Source of the DNA: Hydractinia symbiolongicarpus
Lineage: Eukaryota > Cnidaria > Hydrozoa > Anthoathecata > Hydractiniidae
Direction: 5' to 3'
NCBI RefSeq assembly: GCF_029227915.1
Contig: NC_079877.1
Location: 18,152,851-18,216,850, forward strand
DNA length: 64,000 nucleotides
The translations under genes were made by a program, and so were the position numbers. Within the stretch, counting starts at the first letter, position 1, and every line of letters starts with the position of its first letter. The notes beneath the pieces were generated by a model. It was not told the DNA's origin. It ran no database searches and worked only from the letters and a program-made list of their open reading frames with translations. This document shows, in pieces, positions 29,501 to 37,605 of the stretch.

Positions 29501-32353
29501 GACATTTTCTCAAGGATTTAATTTCTATGGATGGGCTAATTTCAAATTTTTGATGATTTTGTGGGTGATTTAGCAGAAAAGTACTAATCTTATAATAACT
29601 GTTTACGAGGGCAATACCAGAGAATATTGAATGACATCAAACAATACGTGACAGAGGTATTGCCCGAAATAAACAGTTATTTTATGGATTATTATCCGGG
29701 TACTGCACTCCAGGTACCGGTCAAGTGTATATGTCAAGTGTGCTTGTCAAGTGTGTAGGTCAAGTGTATGGCAAGTGAATATGTCAAGCGTATATGTCAA
29801 GTGCGTATTTGGCATACGCACTTGACAAGTCAAGTGCGTATTTGGCATACGCACTTGACAAGTCAAGTATGTATCCCATGTGTGTATGTCAAGTGTGTAT
29901 GCCAAGCGTATATGTCAAGTGTGTATGTCAAGCAAAATATGTCAAGCGTATATGTCAAGTACATATGTTAAGTGTGTATGTTAAGTGTATATGTCAAGTG
30001 TGTATGTCAAATGTGTATGTTAAGTGTGTATAAAATAAGCAACTCGCTTAAATGATGCAATTTTGAAATATGTAATGGTAGAAGCAAATTAACACATACA
30101 TTACACACCAGAAAAGCCGGATTACAAAAATAACCTAACAACGGGTAAAAATTTTTACGAAAGCATCTTTCTCATGAAAAATATTATTCCAGCTTCCAGC
30201 TTGAAAACTTAGTACAGGTAAATAATGTCATACTCTAAGTCAAGTGCTTACTTTTTTATATAAAATAGGTTGCTTCCTGCAAGGCCGAAGCCACTACCAG
30301 GCAGCAAGCTATATGGAGTTACAAAGACAAAAAAATATGACAATTGACATTATACTTAAAAGCCTGGAGATTGTTTTAAAAGGGAAAACAATTATGTGGT
30401 AGAGAATTCCACAGAAAAGAAGTGCGAGGCTTGACAATTAAAAACTCTTATGACAATTAGGAACCTGAACCATCAAAGCATGAGAGTTGGATGAAAGTCA
30501 AGGGTTCCATGAGAAAACAAAAGCGAAGGTGTCAGTCCTAACTATTTTTGTCCCCATTCAACTATTGTACGAAGAACATCCTCTAACTCTGCAGCCATAT
30601 CGACTCTGTCAAACAAATCATTTAATGGGGACGAGTATTGTTATCAGCGTATACAACAAGTTTACTTAGAAATTCACAAAGGTCATTAACGAAAATAAGA
30701 AAGAGAGTAGGGCCAAAAAAGAGAACCTTGAGGCACACCTGAGTTAATAGAGTAGTAGGTAAGTAATTGACTGTCAAGAACTATTTTGGGATTATTAAGA
30801 GTGGGGTGGTAATTTTTTTCCAAATTGATAGCTGGAGTGGTTGTTAATACAATGAAATGGGTGGATTTCTTATACCTAGGTCTAATATAGGAGGTCAGCA
30901 ATAGCTAGGGAAAGGGCATATATGAAAAGTGAGACCCGATACCATATGTGATACCCGATACCCAATACCTAAGACCCGATACCCTGACACTAATACCCGA
31001 GACCCGAGACCCAATATCCTGATACAGATACCCGAGGAGACCCCAGACCCAATACCCTGATACAGATACCCGAGGAGACCCGATACCCTGATTATTTTTT
31101 TTATTATCATTTTTTTTTTTATTTTCTTTTTAATATAAACGATAATAGAAACACATTTTGATGTGATTTGATTGAATTTTACCTTAATTACTGGTTTAAT
31201 TACTTTTAAGACCTTCTTCGAACACAATGCCTTCCTTTAATTCTGATTTAATACAGCTTTTCGTGGCTTTTGCACACACAAAATATATATACCTCACTTT
31301 TAAGTTGCTTCATTTTGTTATTGTAATTATTTACTATATGAGTTGTATTCTTTTGTGCCGTCACTATATTTTCATGCAAAACCCGAATCTAAAAGCAGAA
31401 TCATTTTTTAAGTAAAATACCTTTTAAAAAGACGTGGTGAGAATAACAAAGTGAGAAATTGGTTTGGTATATCGACTTACACAAAACAACAGCTAAACAA
31501 TGATTAAAACAGCTTCTAAGAAGTAATACATACTTCGTCTTCTTTTTCTTGTAAGGACTTTTGAAGAATCTCATGCACATTATTTTTTTGGTTCACTTCG
31601 TGCTTCAGGTCTTGCATACGTTTTTCCCATTCTACTTGTTTGTCATATATCATAGCATCAATTTGACGCATCAACTAAATAAATACTCCAATATACCATT
31701 ACAATATATCAATAAATAAAGAATTATATAAAAAAATCCTTACCTCTATTAATTCAGGTTCACAGGAGTGATGAGAAGTGTGACTGTAATAGAACAAGTT
31801 ACAGTATACAGCAAGGTAATATACCCCCTCTTTCTATTCCTCTCTTCCTCTTTTTTTCTCTCTCTCTCTCTCTCTCCCTCTCTCTCTTAAAATAGAAAAA
31901 AACTTTGAGAATTTTGATAGGTTATGATAAGAATTGAGAACATAAGTGGTAAATAATGCAGTTACATTGGTATGGCTGACACTTGAATTTGGTTGGTTTG
32001 AAGATCAACCAAAACTGTTACCTACAATTTACTCGTAGAGCAGAGTGATTACAAAGTACAGATTGATTACATGGTACAGAATGATTACATAGAACAGAGT
32101 GATTACAAAATACAGAGTGATTACATAGAACAGAGTGATTACAAAGTACAGAGTGATTACATAGAACAGAGTGATTACATAGTACAGAGTGATTACATAG
32201 TACAGATAATAATTATCTTTCTTTTTGTTGTTGTTTATATGCTAACAATGTCAAGTATTGAAGTACTGATTGACGATAAAAATACAGGTGTCAAAGTAGT
32301 TTGACATACCTATTGTTTCTGTTATGTTGCAGGAGATCACTGAATCTTTCCAT
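17569..32353 (-). CDS. CEP63: CEP63/DEUP1-like centriole-assembly coiled-coil protein, ten exons
   Basis: Exons in order: 32353-32310, 31783-31744, 31674-31534, 29356-29297, 29212-29099, 18673-18572, 18467-18390, 18300-18219, 18141-18083 and 17709-17569. Every junction is GT..AG and all codon phases match, giving 286 residues. The N-terminus (MERFSDLLQ, then SCEPELIELMRQIDAM, EWEKRM) aligns with human CEP63 (SCEAELQELMKQIDIM, SEWEGR). Exon 4 LKRNYQKLLKK resembles LKRSYEKLQKK. The last exon NFLHNEMEYEEKLDAQINS resembles the CEP63 C-terminus (FLEEEE..ILERLDAHIEE). Nearly all of it is predicted coiled coil. CEP63/DEUP1 act with CEP152 at the mother centriole or deuterosome to recruit the duplication machinery. 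The protein is much shorter than the ~700-residue vertebrate form, so either some middle exons in the 10-kb intron were missed or the protein is genuinely reduced. The CEP63 versus DEUP1 split is a vertebrate duplication. Confidence 0.78.
18674..20160. other. CEP63 intron, AT-rich, nothing recognised
   Basis: No ORF with a recognisable domain, no phase-matched exon for the CEP63 frame, and no TIR pair was found here. It includes small inverted AT-rich segments only. Confidence 0.5.
21344..22178 (+). pseudogene. Harbinger MADF-domain accessory protein, frameshifted
   Basis: Exons 21344-21436, 21542-21647 and from 21788 join in phase. After a short leader (MSFAESSQILMS) comes a MADF/Myb-type DNA-binding domain: LFIEEVRKFPCLWNIYSTDY, AWQELAIIF. 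Shortly into exon 3 a small deletion puts a stop at about 21,818. The rest (FLYERAPMNFATES, a Ser/Pro-rich stretch, a KREKKKR basic patch) continues in another frame to 22,178. As in other Harbingers, this protein would recognise the TIRs and bring in the transposase encoded convergently at 22681-23568. Confidence 0.75.
22681..23568 (-). pseudogene. HARBI1-type Harbinger transposase 2, one frame break
   Basis: From 23568: the N-terminal helix region (LSWVAPLVVKKETRMRESI, RYLVTGDAQVTIASNFRMS) is the HTH typical of HARBI1. It is followed by NCLGAIDGKHVVMQAP (first Asp), FLMVDVGDTGRQSDGSVY (second Asp), FTFIGDEAFGLKPHMMKPYP and RVVENVFGI (third Asp and Glu). All catalytic residues are visible. 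The only break is at 23,135-23,145, in a T-run/TAATTAAAA stretch between SAFFN and HSIVLMAVC. This is close to a functional transposase and more recent-looking than the 13-kb copy. Confidence 0.87.
24250..25780 (+). pseudogene. THAP-domain, IS5-like DDE (DDE_Tnp_4) transposase of ISL2EU type, decayed
   Basis: After a leader from about ATG 24250, a THAP C2CH finger is readable with one stop and a shift: CCVPL.YNNLKKHKDLSFY, PKTPELRKIG, then CSEH with the FVPTDGH block. A linker and coiled coil follow (KRKLPEPQENKKVPEL, QEIQELKSKVLHLE). The catalytic domain begins around 25,140 (SNICHILITWIDFLHTKL) and has the first Asp in IIDCTEIFTEMP. The second block SIYKHHITAKGLAGIAPS has lost its usual Asp-containing strand by shift near 25,440. 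The third region is DTLMVDRGFNINDDLP, followed by RIRVERTIERIKNYRIL with the Glu. Several stops make it inactive. THAP domains recognise the element ends in this family. Confidence 0.75.
25910..26275 (+). repeat. Full-length tRNA-derived SINE
   Basis: The head folds like a tRNA. CGCCGT/ACGGCG acceptor-like pairing brackets an A box (TAGATTAGTGG at 25917-25927) and a B box (GGTTCGATTCC at 25960-25970), the internal RNA polymerase III promoter. A unique body follows (GGCGAGTGAATGTTACCATA through CTCCTGGAAATAA). The 3' end is a CT-rich microsatellite (TCTCTCTCTC) instead of poly(A). Truncated copies of the 3' part occur at 5986-6075 and, reversed, at 11640-11795. It sits between the two ISL2EU genes. 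Confidence 0.85.
26260..27775 (-). pseudogene. SWIM zinc finger plus YqaJ-type nuclease protein of ISL2EU element, decayed
   Basis: The start at 27775 gives MENNENIAYFLNDSDMEIDP. After a frame change near 27,555 comes a SWIM finger (CTCKAGAEGCCKHVAAALYQ; CxC..CxH). Then, with further stops, follows the YqaJ nuclease domain: LWFEHRRKRLPASNFGIVMN near 26,770-26,830 and the later block VMGICDLTELDFIVYTGKN, FDEKLW near 26,290-26,385. YqaJ proteins are phage-lambda-exonuclease-like recombination nucleases. In ISL2EU the second ORF has this domain. Pairing with the convergent THAP transposase supports the assignment. It is degraded beyond function. Confidence 0.75.
28013..28865. mobile_element. hAT-like foldback with CAGGGTGGCC termini and TTCCAGG repeats
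   Basis: CAGGGTGGCC (28013-28022) is matched inverted at 28856-28865. Termini starting CAGGG are common in hAT elements. Both flanks are packed with TTTTCCAGG/ATTCCAGGA motifs (28,045-28,115 and 28,730-28,850), probably subterminal binding sites. The 8-bp target duplication expected for hAT was not convincing. An ORF of about 38 codons lies in the middle on the minus strand. Confidence 0.6.
28439..28552 (-). CDS. Small Lys/Glu-rich ORF inside the hAT-like foldback
   Basis: ATG near 28,550 starts MACVKKAASFVYS, then KAKEKELEVVCKQIETLEEE, ending at TAA near 28,440. The heptad pattern suggests a coiled coil. It could be a remnant of the autonomous hAT's ORF or an alternative terminal CEP63 exon. 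The phase of a TATACAG acceptor does not fit the preceding CEP63 exon, so I favour the transposon. Confidence 0.25.
29713..30030 (+). repeat. 13-bp tandem array (GTCAAGTGTGTAT) with two palindromic units
   Basis: About twenty imperfect copies of a 13-bp unit run through this stretch. At 29,797-29,865 two copies of CAAGTGCGTAT-loop-ATACGCACTTG form 11-bp stems with a short loop. It lies in a CEP63 intron. The ORFs across it are a by-product of the repeat. Confidence 0.85.
30420..30901 (-). pseudogene. LINE reverse-transcriptase fragment
   Basis: Minus-strand motifs of a non-LTR RT: YSINSGVPQGS (template-grip motif), a degenerate FVNDL, then YADN in the catalytic position. Stops and shifts separate them. 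It covers only the palm region and lies in a CEP63 intron. Confidence 0.65.
30920..31095 (-). repeat. Tandem repeat of GATACCCGAGACCC-type units
   Basis: Imperfect short repeats (ACCCGATACCCTGATACAGATACCCGAGGAGACCC, repeated at about 31,015 and 31,050) are followed by a T/A-rich run at 31,093-31,135. Confidence 0.8.
31838..31890 (+). repeat. CT microsatellite in CEP63 intron 2
   Basis: A (TC)n run with interruptions, just upstream (in gene sense) of the exon 2 acceptor. The polypyrimidine strand is the opposite one, so it should not act as a splicing tract for this gene. Confidence 0.8.
32036..32208 (+). repeat. 18-bp tandem array (AGAGTGATTACATAGTAC)
   Basis: Roughly nine or ten imperfect copies in CEP63 intron 1. 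A conserved GTGATTACA core sits in each unit. Confidence 0.85.
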
Positions 32354-32908
32354 ATTATTTATTATACTAACTCTTATATCTGTTCTAAAACCTACAAAAA
32401 ATCTGATGTATAGATACTAAACCACCATTTGTTAACGAGATTAAAAGATTTTTAAAAATAAGATGACTAGCACTTAAAGGATTCCAGATCCTGTACAAAA
32501 ATAATTAAAGTGTAGCCGGTGATATTACAACTTTAACACAACCCCACTCCCCAGCATGAAACATTGATTTAGTCACTAGAAGTATAAAGCCTTGAATGGT
32601 GTATTACTTGTTTAACATATTCAGCGTCACAATAACATACCAAAAACACTACACTAGAAAATATGTTACATTTTTAAAACTTGCCAAAATATCCAAAGCT
32701 CTTTAAATATTTTTAGAAAATTACTTTTTAAAAAAACTACATTTTCGAATTATCGCCAATGGGAAAGACTAAAACTCTTAAAAATGTCAACAAAAATCAA
32801 ACCAAAGGAGATTATAAACTTTCAAAACTTCAGACGCCGTATCCAATAATTTTTCTGCATCTTACAACTTTGTTACCTTGATACACTCAAACATGTCATG
32901 AAGGAGGG

Positions 32909-33082
32909 CTGAATGTAATGTTACATGTGCACGATAGTTATCACCTTTACATAAGCTTTCGGTAGCGTCAGAACTTTCGTTTTTATTATATATCCATTGT
33001 TAAATACATGATCTATTTTTGCATGTCAAAAACAATAGAGTTCGTGTCCCACACGTGAAGTTTACATGTAACATTACATTCA
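32909..33082. repeat. Inverted repeat with 19-bp perfect arms upstream of CEP63
   Basis: TGAATGTAATGTTACATGT (about 32,910-32,930) is repeated inverted as ACATGTAACATTACATTCA (about 33,064-33,082). The spacer is AT-rich with no ORF. It may be a small foldback element. It lies about 600 bp upstream of the CEP63 start codon. Confidence 0.75.
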
Positions 33083-33545
33083 GGCGGTACTTTAATGATA
33101 TTTTTTACACAACATTTATTACCATCAATTTTTACACATACTTCACTTTTGAAACTTTAAGAAAATACTTAAATAATGAATACTCATGTATCATATCCAA
33201 GTTTAGCTGTAATAATGGTTATAAGCATTTCTTCAGCACATTAAAGAGGCATACTTTCATACAATTTCAATTATAGCTGAATTCGAAAATTCTTTATTTG
33301 TTAATCTTGTTAATTTTTGAATAAAATGTCCATCCCATTACAATCTTCAGTAAGGATATTTTTATTTGCTTTGAGTTTGCATGTATTACATAATTTTTCA
33401 TCTGCTCTTTTCGGAATTGAAAAGTTGTGATAAAAACAAACTTTTTTAGAGAAGGTCAATGTGTCAAATGTAATAAAGCAAATTGTCTTGTAGTTGTATT
33501 CTGACTTTTTCTGACATTTACTTTCAGGAATGGTAAGCTCCTGGA

Positions 33546-33652
33546 AACATTGCAAATTGTCTTTTATTCCTTGTTGAAACTCAAGTTATATTTGGTGTTG
33601 CATTGCAAATTGTTTTTTATTCCTTGTTGAAACTCAAGTTATACTTGGTGTT
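33546..33652 (+). repeat. Tandem duplication of a ~52-bp unit
   Basis: GCAAATTGTCTTTTATTCC through GAAACTCAAGTTATATTTGG is followed immediately by a near-identical copy. Confidence 0.85.
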
Positions 33653-33744
33653 GCCACCCTTTTTGACACAAATTTGAGGAGATTTGAGGAATATTTTTTA
33701 TATTTTTTCAGGCACATGCTAATTATGGTGCTTTTTTCCATACC

Positions 33745-34068
33745 CTGAGCGTCAGGTGTATGAGAGATGCCCTGAGCATCAGGGGCTTCAACGTGCATTG
33801 AGCGTTAGGCGCGTGTTTCCCATTCACATAATGACTACACTAGAGATACCTTGAGCGTCAGGTGCATCAACATGTCCTGAGCGTCAGGCACATGCTAATT
33901 ACGGTGTTTTCTTCCATACCGTGAGTGTCAGGTGTTTTAGAGATGCCCTGAGCGTCAGGGGCTTCAACATGCCCTGAGCGTCAGGCGCAAGTTTCCTATT
34001 CACAAAATGACTACACTAGAGATGCCCTGAGCGTCAGGTGCATCGTCATGTCCTGAGCATCAGGCACA
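33745..34068 (+). repeat. Array of CCTGAGCGTCAGG palindrome-like units
   Basis: About ten copies of CCTGAGCGTCAGG or one-base variants (GAGCATCAGG, GAGTGTCAGG) recur every ~30 bp. They are arranged in a longer ~170-bp period with GTTTCC-TATTCACA and ATGACTACACTAGAGAT blocks. The core is nearly self-complementary. Confidence 0.8.
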
Positions 34069-34449
34069 TGTTAATTAGTGGTGTTTTTATTCTACAATGT
34101 TTCTACAATGACTTGTATTAACACATTATTTGCCTAAACGGCTGACGAAGGAGGCCCAACACACCCACCAATTAAATTTGAGGCTACCTACAGACTTGTT
34201 GCTTCTACCTCTGGACTAAAACCCTGACATAACATTAGCCAAAAGAAATGCCAGGGAAACCTTGAGGCAGAAGCAATTTGTCTGGTTGTGTTGTTTTGCG
34301 TGCCCCCATGACAGTTGTGATGCAGTTGTCTTTAGTTGCATTGGAGACGTCCATGATATCTCGATGTTTCGATTCGATTCCTTTGCACCACGGTGATAAA
34401 TTGAATCTCACATCCATGTAAGTAGTGTCTGTGGAATTATTAACAACAA

Positions 34450-35330
34450 CGAGAGTAAGTTAGAAAATTGGAAAGAATTTCGAGAAGAATTACTCACATC
34501 TGAAACGATACTCAGCCAGAGATTAACACAGGTGAAGAATATTTACAACGAAATACTTGAATTAGCTATGAACGATGATGATGCGATTGACAGTTTAAAT
34601 GATTGTTATGTATTTGAATTAAAGGTTAAAAAACACTTGAATAATTTAAAGGAAACTTGTAAAAGAACAGTTGAAATTGAGCCTGTTCTAAGAGAGAGAA
34701 GCAACTTGCACAAAGAAACTATTAGATTAACCAAGTTAGAAATTACTGGTGACTGTACAAAATGGTTAGGTTTTTATGAAAGTTTTGAAGCCTCGATTAT
34801 AAGTCACAACTAAGTAACATTGAGAAATTTAATTATTTGAGGTGCTATTTAGAAGGAGACGCTTGAAATTGTATATCTGGATTATCTCTTTCTAATAAAA
34901 ATTACGAGGAAGCATTGAAGCTATTGCCCAACAGATTTGGAAATCCACAAGTAATTATAAACTCACACATGCACGAATTATTGAAGATGAAAAGAGTTTA
35001 CAACGATCGCGACTTAACAGCTTTCGACGACTCTACGATGATATAGAATCTCATGTACGAAGTTTCACCTTGGGTATTGAAGGAAAGGACTATGGCTCTT
35101 TACTCAATCCGATCATTATGGAAAGATTGCCGCACAAATTTAAATTGACTGTTTCTAGGAATCTGAAACAAGAGGTCTGGGATATTGACAAACTCCTCGA
35201 ACTAATAAATACCGAATCCTACCGTTAACTCACACAGAACAGAAAAGGATCTGAGTAACGACATGGGTAAGAAACGTTTTGATTTTTCGCATTCATATGA
35301 GCCCTCTTCTGGCGCGTCTTTGTTATCTGA
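34450..35330 (+). pseudogene. BEL/Pao gag-like protein (DUF1759 type), with stops
   Basis: Helical gag blocks NWKEFREELLTSETILSQRL, VLRERSNLHKETIRLTKLEI, TKWLGFYESFEASI and SNIEKFNYLRCYLEGDAL match the DUF1759 organisation of BEL gag. They are followed by MHELLKMKRVYN, DLTAFRRLYDDIESHVRSF and MERLPHKFKLTVSR. Two or three stops (34,811, 34,866, 35,226) interrupt it. Gag proteins build the virus-like particle. The last part (KKRFDFSHSYEPSSGASLL) is cut by the LINE insertion. Confidence 0.7.
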
Positions 35331-35334
35331 ATCC

Positions 35335-35862
35335 AAACTTCATTTGTTGACTAGCAGAGTCTTGTCAATTGAGTTAAAAGGTAGGTTGTATAAGGCCTGT
35401 GTAAGAAGTGTTATGTTGTACGGTAGTGAGACATGGGCAGTGAAGCAGGAAGATCTTGACAGTTTAGAAAGGAATGATATGAGAATGGTTAGGTGGATGT
35501 GTAACGCCAGTCTGAGAGACAGAAAGAGTTCAGATAAGCTAAGAAGCAGGCTAAGTCTCTGTAGAATTAAAGATGTTATCCAGATAAGAAGATTGAATTG
35601 GCTGGGGCACTTGGAAAGAATGGAGGAGGATAATTGGGTAAGAAAATGTAGAGACTTGATAGTTCCTGGGGCAAAGCCTAGAGGCAGACCGAGAAAGACT
35701 TGGCAGGAGGTTATAAGGACAGACTTGATACAGAGGAAGTTGAGTTTAGATCTAACAGTCTAGATCAGATTGGAAGAGGGTCATTAATATACCCCGTCCA
35801 ACCCATGCTAGCATGGAAAACGAACGTTAAGCCGAGAATGATGAATGGGATGATGATGTTGA
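35335..35862 (+). mobile_element. 5'-truncated LINE insertion (RT C-terminal end) with GATGATG tail
   Basis: An intact C-terminal reading frame contains LYKACVRSVMLYGSETWAVK, MRMVRWMCNASLRDRKSSDK, RLNWLGHLERMEEDNWVRK and KPRGRPRKTWQE. This is the thumb/connection end of a non-LTR RT very common in marine invertebrates. The stop at 35,763 is followed by a short 3' UTR and a GATGATGATG tail. The good frame suggests a fairly recent insertion into the BEL copy. Confidence 0.8.
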
Positions 35863-35863
35863 C

Positions 35864-37605
35864 ATTGGATTGAAGGCGAGTTGGGAGAGCATCTTAAAGG
35901 AGATGGAGAGTTTGGGAGTTGTTGAGGTTGGTCGTAGGATTGAGCATAGTGACGAGGATGATGAAGTTGTGAACAAGGAAATGCAAGGATTTAGTGATGC
36001 CAGTCAGCAGGGATATGGAGCTTGTGTTTACGTTAGGTCTGAATGGAGATCTGGGAAAATTACTGTTAAGTTACTAATTTCTAAATCGAGGGTAGCACCG
36101 TTAAAATCAGTTACTATGCCGCGTTTGGAATTACTAGGAAATTTGTTTTTGGACTGATTCAACTATCACTCTCTCATGGATAAAGGCGACATCAAAGGAG
36201 TTTGTACCGTTTGTTGAAAATCGTTTGAAAGAGATTAGAAATAACAGTGACGCTGGGAACTGGAATTATATTAATGCTGAAAAAAATCCAGCAGATCTTC
36301 TCACTCGATGGGGAATCACCACTTTAAATTTGGCCGAAAGCAATCTTTGGTGGGAGGGGCCAACGTTTTTGTGCGCGAAAGAATACCAGCTGCCACAGAT
36401 AAAAGATCATGATTTATCACTTGAGCATTCAAATGAGCTGAAAAGAAGTAAACAAGTAGTGTTGCATAATTATACCGACATAATTAGTATCAACAATGTA
36501 ATCAATTGTGATAAGTATTCCAAATTCACACGATTGGTAAGAATTACCGCATGGATGTTAAGGTTCATTAAAAACATTAAAAGAAAAAAAGAAGACTGAA
36601 TTTTGGAGCAAATTCTACGATCTTGTGAAATAGTCTCTGCGGAGGAGCTCTTATTAAAGCCAACAAGGAGAAGTTCAAGTTGGCAAATGATAACACAGAA
36701 AAAGATGTTATGTTTTTTATTGAAGAAAAAGGTTTATTACGTTGCAGGGGTCGACTTGTAAACGCACCGTTACCCGTTGAAACGATATCGCCTATACTGA
36801 TTGACCGAGATCACTCGTTAACTAAGCTAATTATCATGGATATTCACTGTAAGCTAAAACACATCTCTCAAAAACAAACACTTACCGAATTCCGACAGAG
36901 TTATTGGACCAAAAGTTCTCGTAGTTTAGTGCGAATTTTGTTACATCAGTGTGTTTTATGTATATAAGCGTTTGAAATCACAACCTTTTCGTTACCCTGA
37001 GATTCCCCCACCATTATCAGGGTACAGACTCAGTGTCGCTAGAGCTTTCGCCGCAGTAGGAATAGACAATTTTGGACCTCTGTACGTTAAAAACATTTAC
37101 AACAATGCCAATGAAAGACCAGTTATGAATAAAATGTGGTTAACCTGGTACACCTGCGCATCGAGCAGAGCTTTGGTGTTAGATCTAGTTCCTAGGCCCG
37201 ATTCGTCATCATTTATTAGTAGCTTTCGAAGATTCATTTGGAGACGTGGTTGTCCAGATCATATCATCGCAGACAATGGTAGTAATTTTGTTTTACGTGA
37301 TACGCAAACTTATATTTCAAATCTAAAAATAAATTGGCATTTTAACCTCCCTCTTGGTCCATGGCACGAAGGTTTTTTTGAAAGACTTGTGCGCAGTACA
37401 AAGAAACTATTAAGAAAGGATTTAAGGTCAACTAAACTCTCATTTGAAGAGATGCAAACAGTTTTGTATGAGATCGAGTGTATATTAAACAATCGTCCAC
37501 TCACGTACGAGTATCCTACCGAGTTTAAGAGTTGTTTGTCTCCAATCCATATGCTTTTTGGACGTAGACTTAACTTGTCTTCTAATTCAACCACCCTTAA
37601 ATCAC
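35864..37605 (+). pseudogene. BEL/Pao RNase H and integrase, frameshifted
   Basis: RNase H: QGFSDASQQGYGACVYVRS (first Asp), SKSRVAPLKSVTMPRLELLG (Glu region), then WTDSTITLSWI and NPADLLTRW. Integrase: an HHCC-type zinc region ending HQCVLC (about 36,945-36,962) and the DDE core with AAVGIDNFGPLYV, CPDHIIADNGSNF and [18 protein letters not shown]-terminal stretch [10 protein letters not shown] follows. Frame breaks occur at about 36,156, 36,599 and 36,965. All three catalytic acidic residues of the integrase are still present. Confidence 0.85.

Larger units (their letters stand above)
33100..34430. other. Repeat-rich interval between CEP63 and the BEL element
   Basis: It contains a 52-bp tandem duplication (about 33,546-33,650), then an array of CTGAGCGTCAGG-centred units (33,740-34,070). 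An 81-codon minus ORF (33,310-33,555) with several Cys and a 60-codon minus ORF (34,235-34,417) were seen but not recognised. No host gene is supported. Confidence 0.5.
34440..37605 (+). mobile_element. BEL/Pao LTR retrotransposon relic, RT region lost, LINE tail inserted
   Basis: Plus-strand gag, then RNase H and integrase domains in BEL/Pao order. The protease and most of the RT are absent. In their place, at 35,335-35,862, sits the 3' end of a LINE. The right side ends within or just after the integrase at about 37,605, where a minus-strand retroelement begins. I did not find LTRs. Confidence 0.8.

Noticed and set aside
29768-30033. Two overlapping plus-strand ORFs (KRICQVRIWHT, SSAYLAYALDK)
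   Set aside because: Products of the 13-bp tandem repeat in two frames.
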